Below are positions 1 to 8,674 of a DNA stretch of 44,612 bases, piece by piece. The notes beneath the pieces were generated by a model, which was not told where the DNA came from, made no database searches, and saw only the letters and a program-made list of their open reading frames with translations. The stretch lies in the NCBI GenBank assembly GCA_035415725.1, contig DAOOGN010000023.1:1-44612 (forward strand), read 5' to 3'. The stretch's first letter is position 1; each line of letters opens with the position of its first letter. Made by a program: the position numbers and the translations under genes. Origin of the DNA: DSWT01 sp035415725. GTDB lineage: Bacteria; Chloroflexota; Anaerolineae; B4-G1; SLSP01.

Positions 1-1
1 C

Positions 2-253
2 GAAAAAGAGGGGGTGTGGCGGGCAGCGAAGCTGCCCGCCACACCCCCTACAAAAATCCCCCTTCCCTCCACCTGGCAAGTGCAAGATATTGCCGAAGAT
101 CTTTTGCGCCGTTACAGCCTTTCATTCTGGGATGCTATGGTGATTGCGGCATGTCTGGCTGGCGGAATTACGCGGCTATACTCCGAAGATTTCGATGCTT
201 ATCCTAGCATTGACGGCTTGGAAGGTCTGAATCCCTTTGCCCCGTCAGATTGA
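2..253 (+). CDS. PIN-domain (VapC-like) protein, C-terminal part, open at the left edge
   Basis: Only the last ~60 residues look like protein of a known family. They contain a FWDAMVIAA stretch followed by RLYSEDFDAY and end in GLNPF, matching the C-terminal half of PIN-domain RNases of the VapC type. In that family the two visible Asp residues (in FWDA and SEDF) belong to the metal-binding acidic cluster. The N-terminal half with the first conserved Asp lies outside the window or is lost. The frame stays open to base 2 and runs through a perfect palindrome at 9-49, which encodes about 14 residues with no PIN counterpart, just before the helix leading to FWDA. The gene may be intact with an in-frame palindrome insertion, or a truncated remnant; the window cannot decide. 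No antitoxin gene is visible. It converges on the ABC exporter operon with a hairpin between them. Confidence 0.6.
   Translation, partial: EKEGVWRAAKLPATPPTKIPLPSTWQVQDIAEDLLRRYSLSFWDAMVIAACLAGGITRLYSEDFDAYPSIDGLEGLNPFAPSD
9..49. repeat. Perfect 19-bp-arm palindrome inside the PIN reading frame
   Basis: Bases 9-27 and 31-49 are exact reverse complements separated by the loop GAA (arm core GGGGGTGTGGCGGGCAGC). The hairpin is very GC-rich and sits in an open reading frame without breaking it. No T-run follows, so it does not look like a terminator. It resembles dispersed palindromic repeats. Confidence 0.85.
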
Positions 254-259
254 AATATC

Positions 260-286
260 GTAGGGCGAGTTGTCAACTCGCCCTAC
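260..286. terminator. Palindrome between convergent genes, possible bidirectional terminator
   Basis: The 13-bp arm GTAGGGCGAGTTG (260-272) is repeated as its exact reverse complement at 274-286 around a single T. It lies 6 bases after the PIN stop and 5 bases after the convergent ABC exporter stop. On the plus strand AGCTTTTA follows, a weak T-rich tail. It could stop both transcripts, but the shape also fits a dispersed palindromic repeat. Confidence 0.5.
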
Positions 287-291
287 AGCTT

Positions 292-2205
292 TTAGAGCAC
301 TGCTCCCTCGAACTGGCTGTTGTACAGCTCCGCGTAGAAGCCGTGGCGCGCTAGCAACTCCGCGTGCGTGCCCTGCTCGACGATGTCGCCTTCGTTCATC
401 ACCAAAATCAGGTCGGCGTTGCGAATGGTGGAGAGCCGGTGCGCGATGATGAAGCTGGTGCGCCCTTGCATCAGCTCGTCCATCGCTTCCTGAATCAGCA
501 CCTCGGTGCGCGTGTCCACCGAGCTGGTGGCCTCGTCGAGGATGAGGATTTTGGGATCGGCCAGGACGGCGCGGGCAATCGTCAGCAACTGCTTCTGCCC
601 CTGCGAGACGTTGCTGGCCTCCTCGTTCAGCACCATGCCGTAGCCATCCGGCAGGGTGTGGATGAAGTGGTCCACGTGGGCGGTCTTGGCGGCGGCGATC
701 ACTTCTTCGTCGGTGGCATCCTGACGGCCATAGCGGATGTTCTCCATGATTGTGCCATTGTAGAGCCACGTGTCTTGCAATACCATCCCGAACATCTTGC
801 GCAGATCACGGCGGGTAAAGTCGCGGATGTCGTGACTCTCCACCAGGATCGCGCCGTCGTTCACGTCGTAGAAGCGCATCAGCAGTTTGACCATGGTGGT
901 CTTGCCGGCGCCCGTCGGCCCCACGATGGCGATCTTCTGCCCCGGTCGCGCCTCGGCGCAGAAGTCGTTGATGATGATCTTGTCGGGGGTGTAGCCGAAG
1001 CGCACGTCCTGGAATTCGACGTGGCCGGTCACCCGTTCCAGCTTGACCGGTGTGGTCGTATCGGGGACTTCTTCGGCTTCTTCCAGAAACTCGAAGACGC
1101 GCTCGGCAGCGGCGGCAGCGTGTTGCAGCACGTTGGAGATGTTGGCGAGTTGCGTAATCGGCTGAGTGAACGAGCGCACGTATTGGATGAACGCCTGCAC
1201 GTCGCCGATGGCAATGGCGTTGCGGATGACGAGCCAGCCGCCCAACACCGCTACGCCGACGTAGCCCAGGTTGCCGATGAACATTACTAACGGCATCATC
1301 AACCCGGAAAGGAAATGTGATTTCCAGACTGCGTCGTGGAGTGTCGTGTTGTAATCTTTGAATTGCGCCAGGCTCTTGGCCTCGCCGTTGAACGCCTTCA
1401 TGACGATGTGCCCACCGTACATCTCTTCGATGTGGCCGTTGACGTGTCCCAGGTAGTCCTGCTGCTGTTTGAAGTACTTTTGCGACTGACCGACGATGAT
1501 CCGCACCGCACCGAGGGACAAGGGGATCATCAACAGCGCGGCCAGCGTCATCAGCCAGCTAATGGAGAACATCATCGCCAGCACGCCGATGACGGTGCAG
1601 GTGGAGGTGACGATTTGCGTGAGGCTCTGACTGAGGGTCTGGTTGATGGTATCCACGTCGTTGGTGATGCGCGAGAGCACTTCACCGTGGGTGACGCTGT
1701 CGAAATACTTGAGCGGCAGCCGGTTGATCTTCTCGGCGATCTCCTTGCGGAAGCGGTAGGTGATGTCCGTGGAGACGTTCGCCATGATCCAGCCCTGAAT
1801 GTAGCTGAACAACGCCGAGGCCACGTACAGCCCCAGGACGGTCAGCAGAATGTTGCCGATGTAGGTAAAATCGATGGCGCCGGTGCCGGTAATCTGCGCC
1901 ATCACCCCCTCGAACAGGCGGGTGGTGGCTTTGCCGAGGATTTTCGGGCCGGCGATATGGGCCGCCGTCGAGGCGACCGCCATCAGCGCTACCATCAGCA
2001 GGGCCACCTGATAGGGGCGCAAATAGGCCAGCAACTTGCGCATCGTTCCCTTGAAATCGCGCGGTTTCTCGCCCCGCATCATTCTGCGCCCGCCGCCTTG
2101 ACCGAGGCGCGCGCCGCGCCTGCTCGATGTGCCGTGTCCGGAGGTGCCCGGCGCCGGGCGTCCGTTGACCGAAGTGTTGCTTTGTGGTTCGCTTGGGGAT
2201 GTCAT
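292..2205 (-). CDS. Heterodimeric ABC exporter, catalytic-site half-transporter
   Basis: A 637-residue ABC exporter half: a hydrophilic, glycine- and arginine-rich N-terminal tail (~1-50), six membrane helices (~60-345) and a C-terminal ATPase domain (~395-637). Walker A GPTGAGKTT is at 429-437, Walker B LILDE ends in catalytic Glu558, and the switch His589 is present. The signature is VSQGQ (533-537) instead of LSGGQ. The neighbouring half-transporter shows the opposite pattern, as expected for heterodimers of the LmrCD/BmrCD/TM287-288 type. The start at 2205 was chosen because AGGAGG lies just upstream and the ATG overlaps the upstream stop (ATGA), implying translational coupling; the frame is open further upstream but only as a shadow of the partner gene. 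Likely role: export of drugs, lipids or peptides across the cytoplasmic membrane, substrate unknown. Confidence 0.93.
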   Translation of the reverse strand: MTSPSEPQSNTSVNGRPAPGTSGHGTSSRRGARLGQGGGRRMMRGEKPRDFKGTMRKLLAYLRPYQVALLMVALMAVASTAAHIAGPKILGKATTRLFEGVMAQITGTGAIDFTYIGNILLTVLGLYVASALFSYIQGWIMANVSTDITYRFRKEIAEKINRLPLKYFDSVTHGEVLSRITNDVDTINQTLSQSLTQIVTSTCTVIGVLAMMFSISWLMTLAALLMIPLSLGAVRIIVGQSQKYFKQQQDYLGHVNGHIEEMYGGHIVMKAFNGEAKSLAQFKDYNTTLHDAVWKSHFLSGLMMPLVMFIGNLGYVGVAVLGGWLVIRNAIAIGDVQAFIQYVRSFTQPITQLANISNVLQHAAAAAERVFEFLEEAEEVPDTTTPVKLERVTGHVEFQDVRFGYTPDKIIINDFCAEARPGQKIAIVGPTGAGKTTMVKLLMRFYDVNDGAILVESHDIRDFTRRDLRKMFGMVLQDTWLYNGTIMENIRYGRQDATDEEVIAAAKTAHVDHFIHTLPDGYGMVLNEEASNVSQGQKQLLTIARAVLADPKILILDEATSSVDTRTEVLIQEAMDELMQGRTSFIIAHRLSTIRNADLILVMNEGDIVEQGTHAELLARHGFYAELYNSQFEGAVL

Positions 2206-4445
2206 GCCAGTTCCTCCTTGCTCAGTTGCGAGAGTGCAATTTCCTGGTAGGTTGCACAGGTCGCCATCAACTCGCGGTGGGTGCCCTTGCCGACCATTTT
2301 CCCTTCTTCCAAGACGATGATCTGCTCGGCATTTTTGATCGTCGCCACGCGCTGTGTCACGATCAGCAGAGTGCTGTCGCCGGTGTACTGTTTGAGGGCG
2401 CGACGCAGTGCGGCGTCCGTCTTGAAGTCTAACGCTGAGAAGCTGTCGTCGAAGATGAAGATCGGCGGCTTCTTCACCAGCGCGCGCGCAATCGCCAGGC
2501 GCTGCTTTTGCCCCCCGGAGACGTTGTCGCCGCCCTGCGCGATCTCGGCGTCCAGCCCTTCCGGCCTGGCGTCGATGAACTCGGTAGCCTGGGCGATGTC
2601 GGCTGCCCAACGCAGGGTTTCCGCGTCCGCCTCCTCGTCGGCGTAGCGCAGGTTGCTCTCGATGGTGCCGGAGAAGAGCGTGCCGCGCTGCGGGATGTAG
2701 CCGATCTTGTCGCGCAAGTCGTGCTGCGTCACGGCGCGGATGTCCACGCCGTCAATCAAAATCGCGCCTTCCGTCACGTCGTAAAAGCGGGGAATGAGGT
2801 TGACGACGGTGGATTTGCCCGAACCGGTCGAGCCGATGATGGCCGTCGTCTGCCCCGGCTGCGCGGTGAAGGCGATGTCATGCAACACATCCGTATCCGC
2901 GCCGGGATAGCGGAACGAGACGTGGCGGAATTCGACCGTCCCCTTGAAGGGGGTGGGAAACGTTTGCGGCGTTTCAGGGTCGCGGATGCTCGGCTCGGTT
3001 TCCAGCACATCGGCGATGCGGTCGGCGGAGACCGACGCGCGGGGCAGCATGATGAACATCATGGAAAGCATCAGGAACGCCATGACGATTTGCATGGCGT
3101 ATTGCATGAAGGCCATCATATCGCCGACCTGCATGGTCGCCTCTGCTACCTGGTGCGCGCCCACCCAGATGATGGATAACGACAGGCCATTCATGACCAG
3201 CATCATCAGCGGCATCATGATCACCATCACGCGGTTGATGAACAGCATGGTGGCGGTCAAATCCCGGTTCGCTTGGTCGAAGCGGGCTTTCTCAAAGTCC
3301 TGCATGTTGAAGGCGCGGATGACCATCATGCCCGAAAGGTGCTCGCGCGCCACCAGGTTCAGGCGATCCACCAGCTTCTGGATGCTCCTGAACTTAGGCA
3401 GTACAATGGAGAAAACGATGGCGATCAAGCTGAGCAAGATGGCGACGGCTATGGCGATCAGCCACCACATCGAAGAGCCTTTGCTCATCGCGCGGATGAT
3501 GCCGCCGACGCCGATGATGGGGGCGTAGATGACCATGCGGATCATCATAGTGGTCACCATCTGGATTTGGGTCACGTCGTTGGTGGTGCGGGTGATGAGG
3601 GAGGCGGTGGAGAACTGGTCAAACTCGGCGCTGGAGAAGCTTTCCACCTTCTCGAAAATGGCCTGACGCAAGTCGCGGGCCAGGCCGGCAGCGGTGCGCG
3701 CCGCCAGGAAGCCGACCGCGATGGTACAGGCCACGGCTACCAATGTCAACAGCAACATTTGCCCGCCGACGCGCAGGATGTAGCCGGTTTGCATGGCCTC
3801 GGCATCCACACCCAGCGCGGTGTATTCCGCCTTCACCGCGCGGATGGCGACCTGCTCTAGCATACTCTCACCGAGCGTCGCAAACCGTTCCTGCATCATC
3901 GTTTTCATCTGCGCGATCTGCGCCGCCGGCAGTTGTTCCAACACCATGAACAGATCCACGCCCTGCGGCAATTTGGAAATATCGAAGCCGCCGAAACCGC
4001 CGCCGAGGGCAGCCGCTTTTGATGGGTCGGCCATGATCTGCTCGATGGTGGAGACGGCTACCCACGCCTGGCTCAACGCCGGGGTCAACGCCTCACGGGT
4101 GGCTGGGTCTATATCGCCGGCCACGTAGAGCGGCTCTTGTGCCAGTGTGGGGTATTTTTCCACCCATACCGCATAGTCAGGCGACTGTGCATCCACCAGC
4201 GTGTAATGGGCGAGCAACGCCGCCTGATCCTCGGCGCTCAGGAAAAGCGCCAGCCGTTGCATTTCACTCTGGCGAATGGCGGACGGCAGGACGCTTTCCA
4301 CGCCGCCCTGCTGGATGCCGTTATTGACGATGCGCGAGAGATAGTCCGGCAGTGCCAGTTCGGCGTTGGCCTGCACGAACAACAGCGCGACGGCCAACAA
4401 GATCATCCCCCCATAGGGTTTGAGATACTTAATCAGTCGAGTCAT
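2202..4445 (-). CDS. Heterodimeric ABC exporter, degenerate-site half-transporter with large external insert
   Basis: A 747-residue ABC exporter half. After the first membrane helix (~15-30) there is a roughly 190-residue hydrophilic segment before helix 2 (~228), probably an external domain like the one reported for BmrD-type proteins. The ATPase domain has Walker A GSTGSGKST (538-546) and a canonical signature VSGGQ (642-646). Its Walker B reads FIFDD, with Asp667 where the catalytic Glu should be, and the switch His is replaced by Gln698 (TQR). This half therefore contributes the degenerate site, and its good signature completes the catalytic site of the partner. The start ATG at 4445 is preferred; a GTG at 4457 would touch its own GAGGAG ribosome-binding site. 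The MarR gene lies 251 bases upstream on the same strand and is the likely regulator. Confidence 0.92.
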   Translation of the reverse strand: MTRLIKYLKPYGGMILLAVALLFVQANAELALPDYLSRIVNNGIQQGGVESVLPSAIRQSEMQRLALFLSAEDQAALLAHYTLVDAQSPDYAVWVEKYPTLAQEPLYVAGDIDPATREALTPALSQAWVAVSTIEQIMADPSKAAALGGGFGGFDISKLPQGVDLFMVLEQLPAAQIAQMKTMMQERFATLGESMLEQVAIRAVKAEYTALGVDAEAMQTGYILRVGGQMLLLTLVAVACTIAVGFLAARTAAGLARDLRQAIFEKVESFSSAEFDQFSTASLITRTTNDVTQIQMVTTMMIRMVIYAPIIGVGGIIRAMSKGSSMWWLIAIAVAILLSLIAIVFSIVLPKFRSIQKLVDRLNLVAREHLSGMMVIRAFNMQDFEKARFDQANRDLTATMLFINRVMVIMMPLMMLVMNGLSLSIIWVGAHQVAEATMQVGDMMAFMQYAMQIVMAFLMLSMMFIMLPRASVSADRIADVLETEPSIRDPETPQTFPTPFKGTVEFRHVSFRYPGADTDVLHDIAFTAQPGQTTAIIGSTGSGKSTVVNLIPRFYDVTEGAILIDGVDIRAVTQHDLRDKIGYIPQRGTLFSGTIESNLRYADEEADAETLRWAADIAQATEFIDARPEGLDAEIAQGGDNVSGGQKQRLAIARALVKKPPIFIFDDSFSALDFKTDAALRRALKQYTGDSTLLIVTQRVATIKNAEQIIVLEEGKMVGKGTHRELMATCATYQEIALSQLSKEELA

Positions 4446-4464
4446 AGAATAGGTCACTCCTCAA

Positions 4465-4500
4465 TAGTCTGATAATAGTCTGATAGTCGTTAGTCTGATA
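4465..4500. repeat. Three direct copies of TAGTCTGATA upstream of the exporter
   Basis: The 10-mer TAGTCTGATA occurs at 4465-4474, 4476-4485 and 4491-4500, only 20-55 bases upstream of the exporter start. The spacings (1 and 5 bases) are irregular. It could be a regulatory array for the MarR protein or simple slippage; the sequence does not tell which. Confidence 0.55.
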
Positions 4501-4560
4501 GTCCTGTGATCAGACAGGGCTTGATCAATGCTCTCACATTTCAACGCCGGGCATCGTCGT

Positions 4561-4649
4561 GACGATGACGAGCGTAGCAGCGACGATGACGAGCGTAGTA
4601 GCGACTTGAGTCGCCAGACGACTGCAGTCGTTACCCCAACAAGTTGGGG
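4561..4649. repeat. Tandem 21-mer plus three consecutive short palindromes
   Basis: Two 21-base units (4561-4581 and 4582-4602) differ at a single base. They are followed directly by GCGACTTGAGTCGC (4601-4614), ACGACTGCAGTCGT (4618-4631) and CCCCAACAAGTTGGGG (4634-4649), each a palindrome. The cluster occupies the gap between the MarR gene and the exporter. It looks like an accumulation of dispersed palindromic repeats. It could also attenuate read-through from the regulator gene. Confidence 0.7.
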
Positions 4650-4696
4650 GACTTCGCTACAGCTCCCTCCTCTTCATTTCTCTCTCCCTCTCTCGT

Positions 4697-5158
4697 TTAC
4701 CCCCTATCAGGAACGTCTAGCCGTCTGGTCCTTTCCAGCAGGAGGCGCAGCGCGGCGCTGACTTGTTCTTGTTCGCTGGGGGTGAAGCTGGCGGCCAGTT
4801 CGCCGAGCCAGGCATAGCGCGCGCGGAAGCCGTCGTGGATCATCTGGTGGCCTTTCTCGGTCAGCGCGATTTGTTTGACGCGGCGGTCGTGGGGGGACTC
4901 CGTGCGCTCGATCACTCCCTGCTGCACCAATTGCTCCAACATCTGACTGGCCGCGGCGCTGGTGATGCTTAACTCGTCGCCGATATTGGAGACGTTGCAC
5001 ACTCGGCGCTGGCGGATGTTCAGCAACGCGCTTATCTGCGACATCGAGAAGTTGTGCTCTTTGGCGAAGAGCAGCACATTGTGCATGGCGCGGCGCATAA
5101 AGACTTCGATCCAGTCTTGTAGCATTTGGGTCAGTTCCTGGGTAGTGTCGTCCGGCAT
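4697..5158 (-). CDS. MarR-family transcriptional regulator
   Basis: A 153-residue winged-helix protein of normal MarR length. The DNA-binding core runs from about residue 40 to 110: an ISALLNI helix, a recognition region with SAAASQMLEQLVQQGVIER, and the wing with ESPHDRRVKQIALTEKG, where the DRR motif is typical of MarR. The flanking helices form the dimer interface. ATG at 5158 is preferred; the frame can be extended four codons to a TTG at 5170. By family knowledge it is probably a repressor of the exporter genes downstream on the same strand, released by a small-molecule ligand. An AT-rich inverted repeat upstream (5205-5224) is a plausible site for autoregulation. Confidence 0.9.
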   Translation of the reverse strand: MPDDTTQELTQMLQDWIEVFMRRAMHNVLLFAKEHNFSMSQISALLNIRQRRVCNVSNIGDELSITSAAASQMLEQLVQQGVIERTESPHDRRVKQIALTEKGHQMIHDGFRARYAWLGELAASFTPSEQEQVSAALRLLLERTRRLDVPDRG

Positions 5159-5204
5159 GAGTAGATCCAAATAGTTAAATTGTCTTAAATATCAAGCGCG
5201 CTGA

Positions 5205-5224
5205 TTATAAAACTAAGTTTATAA
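5205..5224. promoter_or_regulatory. Putative MarR operator
   Basis: TTATAAA (5205-5211) and TTTATAA (5218-5224) form an inverted repeat with a 6-base spacer, about 47 bases upstream of the MarR start. Size and AT-richness fit MarR-family operators. The assignment is by position only. Confidence 0.4.
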
Positions 5225-5314
5225 ACTGCAAGGGGGGGAAAACCACGCTGCTAGGGGTGGGATGGGAGTATCCTGCGAACACTACGCAGGACGCCCACCT
5301 TGTCACTGCTGTCT

Positions 5315-8300
5315 TCACTCTTCTTCCCGAGGCGCTGCGGTGGATTGGACGCTGTGAAGTTCGGCGAGGTTGCGGCGGATGTCGTGCAGTTCGGCTTCCG
5401 TGAGGCCCCACAGGGCGCGGGCGGCCTCGTCCACAGCGGCTTCGACGCGGCGCAGCGCGGTTTGCGCGGCGACGTCTCCGGCGTAGGCGGCGGGCGCCAG
5501 CCTGTGCGCTTCTTGCGAGAGTTCCGCCAGGCGGCGGTGGGTGGGGTTGGCGGGATCGTAGCGGGGAATGCGTAGATTCTGAATAAAAGACATGGAAACG
5601 TGTTTATATGTAAACATTTGGTATATCAATTGAACAACAACCGTGTTCAGCACTCCACAGAAGAAATGTGCAGCGTCTTGATCTTCAAAAGCCACCATAT
5701 AAGCAGTTTGATCTGGGATGATGGCTTTTGACCCTGATGTGCTAATTACTGCTGATACCAAACTTGTCGCCACTTCGCCCCGCCATACCACCTTCCACGG
5801 CGCGAAGGTGTAATCGCCCACGTTGAACATCGAATAAAACGGCCCTGTTTCCACTAATTTCCCGCGCGCGTCCTTGCGGGTAAAGTAACGTGTGAAGCCG
5901 GAGCGCGCTCGCAGTGGTTTTTCGAAGCGTTTCAGATAGGCCCACGTGCGCGGCCAGCGGGTTTGCACGGTGATTTCGTCGATGCCGCGCCGCGTCTCCG
6001 GGTCTTGCAGCATCAGAATGTATAACGAGGGTTTGGCTTGCCAGCGGTGCACGTCACGCCCGCGCAGCAGCGGGTAGAGCAGGTCTGGTTCCAAGTCGGC
6101 AGTGACTTGTTCTACTTCACGCTTGGCCCCCTCAGTGAAGTTTTGCACGATCACCGGCCCATCAGGACGTTCGGCCATAATTTCAACCCAATAAATGCCG
6201 TTGGCCCAGGTACATGCACCCGCGTGAGCCTGATAATCGGATTCCCCCAAAACCTTACGTACCGCATCTAACGCTTTGGGGCGGGCGGTGAGCCACGCGC
6301 TGGTGGGGTCGGCGGCGTCCACCGGCGCGGCGCGGAAGTTCAAACGCCGCGTCTGTTCCAGGACTTCTTCCAGCGTGCTGTCGTAATCCAACCGTCCCGA
6401 CTTTGTCTTTTGCCAGTAGGTGTAGGGCAGGGGATAGCGGGTGGGTTCTCCTTTGCGCAGGACAAAGATACTGGTGCGCGTGCTGGCGCCTTCAAAGACT
6501 TGCAGGCTGCTCAAATCATCCACGTGGAGCACGCCCAGGGGCGCCCCCTGTGCCCCAATCCGAAAACGACGGAATCCTTGACCCGCGCCGGCCGTCTTCC
6601 ACACGCTTTGGGTGATGACAAACCCCAACTTGCCGCCGGGCTTGAGATAGCGGTCGGCGGCTACATAAGTCATCAGTGTGGAAAGGTCTTTTTTACCCTT
6701 GCCCAAAATGGTGTCCATCCCGGAGTGGACGAACAGGCCGTAATCATGCCATAGCGGCGTCGTTTGTTCCCGATACCCCTGCGGTAGGCTCTCCCAGTTG
6801 ATCCACGGCGGGTTGCCCACCACGTAGTCGCACGGTTCCACGAAGAGCGGCATGAAGGCGTTCTTGAGCACGCGCACCCAGATGCTGTCCAGGCCGCGCC
6901 GGTGCAGGTCGCTCAACTGCGCGAACAACTCCGTCAGCACGTGTTCGATGCCTACGTGGGTGACCACCTCCGGCAATTCGCGGCGGCAGCGATCCACAAA
7001 GACGTCCGGCGCGAAACCGCCGTCGACGCACGTCTCCAGCACGTCGGCAAAGCGCTCCATCTTCTCCCGCGAGTTGAGTGTATCGGGCAGGGGCAGTGTG
7101 CCCACGGCGGTCTCCAAAATGCGGCGGTCTTGCTCGAACAATCCCTCGCCGCGCGCCGGCGTCAACACACTGTCGGCCAGGTAGATGGGGATTTCGACCT
7201 CGCGGCGGCGGTAGGGGAGCAGATCGGCAATCGCCAGCAGGTAGTTCACCCGCGCGGCCAATACCGCCAGCGGGTTGAGGTCGATGCCCACGATGCTGTT
7301 GAGGATGATGTCCAGGGTGTCGCCCTCGGCCAGCCCGGCCTGGCGACAGTTGGCTTTGAGCGCGCGGATGGCAAGCACGGGGAATGTCCCCGAACCGCAG
7401 GCGGGATCGAGCAGGCGTTTGTGGATCGTGGACGGATAGCTCATCCGTCCCACGGCAGGCATCTGGAACAACGGCTCGCCCAACTGCATCAGCAGACGCT
7501 CGGCCAGCCAATCGGGGGTGTAGAACTCGCCCAGGTCGTGGCGGATTTCGCGGGGCAGCAGGTAATGGTAGAGCTTCTTGAGCAGGTCGCGAGTGCTGTG
7601 GGGATCATCCTGCACAGTGGCGGGGTTGTACCCGGCCAGGCGGGCCAGCGTCCGGCGCAGCGCCTCTTCCAGCGGGGCATCCCACGCGCTGAGATACCAG
7701 GCGAAGAAGTCGCCTTCCAGCAGGTTCTTGATGCCCAGAGCGCGGAAGATGCCGCCATCCTCCGTCCGGCGCAATTCGGCGCGCAGTGCCTCGCCGTGCA
7801 GGTTGGCGATGGTCGTCAACGGCGTCGTCCCGAGCGTCCCCCCGACGTGCGCCTGCAACACCAGCCGGGCGATATTCTTCACCAGGAACGAGAAATAGGT
7901 CTGGATGGCGAAGAAGAAGCGCGGGATGTCTGCTTGTCCGGCATGCAGTCCCATCCCCTCGGCAAAGGCGCGCAATTCCTGGCGGTGTCTGATTTTGCCG
8001 CCGGCGGCCTCGAAGCCCGCCGTCTCGCCGAAGAAGTGCTGCCATTGCGTGAACAGGCGTTGGGTGAGATCGTCGGCGTGGCCGGTCAGCGCTGTATAGA
8101 GCGCCGCCGTCACCTGGCGGCTGAGATCGTTCTGACTGCCAAAATCCTCCACCAGGTTCTCCGGCACGAGCGCGCGCCCGGAGGCCAGCGAGAAGAGGGA
8201 GCGTAGGAAGCGCTCGGCGGAGGCGGGGGTGATGTTGAGCGGCTCTTCCACAATCACATGGCCTTCGTGGTAGCGGACGAAGATGAAGTAGTAACCGTCG

Positions 8301-8674
8301 AAGGCCACCCCCAACAAGCGGTCGGGGGCCTGGTGTTCGGCCTGCGCCAGGCCGGTCAGATAACCCTTCACTTGTTGGACGGCGTGTTGCGTCGCGCCGT
8401 GGCTCAACTGCGGGCGGAGCGCGCCGGGGTTCTCGTACTCTATGACGAGGCGGTTGTACACCGCATCGGCGCGGCCTTGAGCCAGTGTATATTCCTGGCG
8501 AAAATCCAACGTCACCCCTAAGTCCTGCGCCACTGTTGCAATGGCGTTATTCATCACGTGTTCGAATTCGGCCTCGTTGTGGGCCGCGCGTGCGGCGGCG
8601 GTGATCTGCTGCGCGAACGGGGGCGCAATCTGGCGCAAATAGGTGTATGTCTCGGTCACAGTGCGAATGGACAT
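5315..8674 (-). CDS. Type IIG-like restriction endonuclease/adenine methyltransferase
   Basis: A 1119-residue single-chain enzyme. The N-terminal region (~50-130) looks like a PD-(D/E)XK-type nuclease fold, with GRAD (67-70), then VIEYE (77-81) and a Lys at ~103 (QQVKGYL). The usual ExK Lys is absent from the strand motif, so Lys103 may be a migrated catalytic Lys (inference). The methylase core follows: LGEFYTPDWLAERLL (381-395), SAM-binding DPACGSGTF (423-431), GIDLNPLAV (463-471) and catalytic NPPW (621-624), the adenine-N6 signature of Eco57I-like enzymes. The C-terminal third probably holds target recognition. It would both methylate and cut DNA at an unknown site. It stands alone, with no separate specificity subunit or other defence genes beside it. 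Start ATG at 8674. Confidence 0.88.
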   Translation of the reverse strand: MSIRTVTETYTYLRQIAPPFAQQITAAARAAHNEAEFEHVMNNAIATVAQDLGVTLDFRQEYTLAQGRADAVYNRLVIEYENPGALRPQLSHGATQHAVQQVKGYLTGLAQAEHQAPDRLLGVAFDGYYFIFVRYHEGHVIVEEPLNITPASAERFLRSLFSLASGRALVPENLVEDFGSQNDLSRQVTAALYTALTGHADDLTQRLFTQWQHFFGETAGFEAAGGKIRHRQELRAFAEGMGLHAGQADIPRFFFAIQTYFSFLVKNIARLVLQAHVGGTLGTTPLTTIANLHGEALRAELRRTEDGGIFRALGIKNLLEGDFFAWYLSAWDAPLEEALRRTLARLAGYNPATVQDDPHSTRDLLKKLYHYLLPREIRHDLGEFYTPDWLAERLLMQLGEPLFQMPAVGRMSYPSTIHKRLLDPACGSGTFPVLAIRALKANCRQAGLAEGDTLDIILNSIVGIDLNPLAVLAARVNYLLAIADLLPYRRREVEIPIYLADSVLTPARGEGLFEQDRRILETAVGTLPLPDTLNSREKMERFADVLETCVDGGFAPDVFVDRCRRELPEVVTHVGIEHVLTELFAQLSDLHRRGLDSIWVRVLKNAFMPLFVEPCDYVVGNPPWINWESLPQGYREQTTPLWHDYGLFVHSGMDTILGKGKKDLSTLMTYVAADRYLKPGGKLGFVITQSVWKTAGAGQGFRRFRIGAQGAPLGVLHVDDLSSLQVFEGASTRTSIFVLRKGEPTRYPLPYTYWQKTKSGRLDYDSTLEEVLEQTRRLNFRAAPVDAADPTSAWLTARPKALDAVRKVLGESDYQAHAGACTWANGIYWVEIMAERPDGPVIVQNFTEGAKREVEQVTADLEPDLLYPLLRGRDVHRWQAKPSLYILMLQDPETRRGIDEITVQTRWPRTWAYLKRFEKPLRARSGFTRYFTRKDARGKLVETGPFYSMFNVGDYTFAPWKVVWRGEVATSLVSAVISTSGSKAIIPDQTAYMVAFEDQDAAHFFCGVLNTVVVQLIYQMFTYKHVSMSFIQNLRIPRYDPANPTHRRLAELSQEAHRLAPAAYAGDVAAQTALRRVEAAVDEAARALWGLTEAELHDIRRNLAELHSVQSTAAPREEE

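Noticed and set aside
364..1290. Long plus-strand open frame over the ABC exporter
   Set aside because: It is antisense to a well-supported ATPase gene; the product is His/Val/Gly-rich, without a domain, as expected from GC-skewed codons read backwards.
4465..4602. Short tandem repeats as a CRISPR array
   Set aside because: Units are 10 and 21 bases, nearly contiguous, with no unique spacers and no cas genes.
6902..8206. 434-codon plus-strand open frame over the restriction-methylase
   Set aside because: It lies opposite the conserved methylase motifs, has no ribosome-binding site, and its composition (His, Gln, Val, Gly) is that of an antisense shadow.
5315..8674. The methylase as part of a BREX or DISARM system
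   Set aside because: None of the partner genes (PglZ, BrxC, DrmA/B or a helicase) is in the window; size and motifs fit a single-chain type IIG enzyme.
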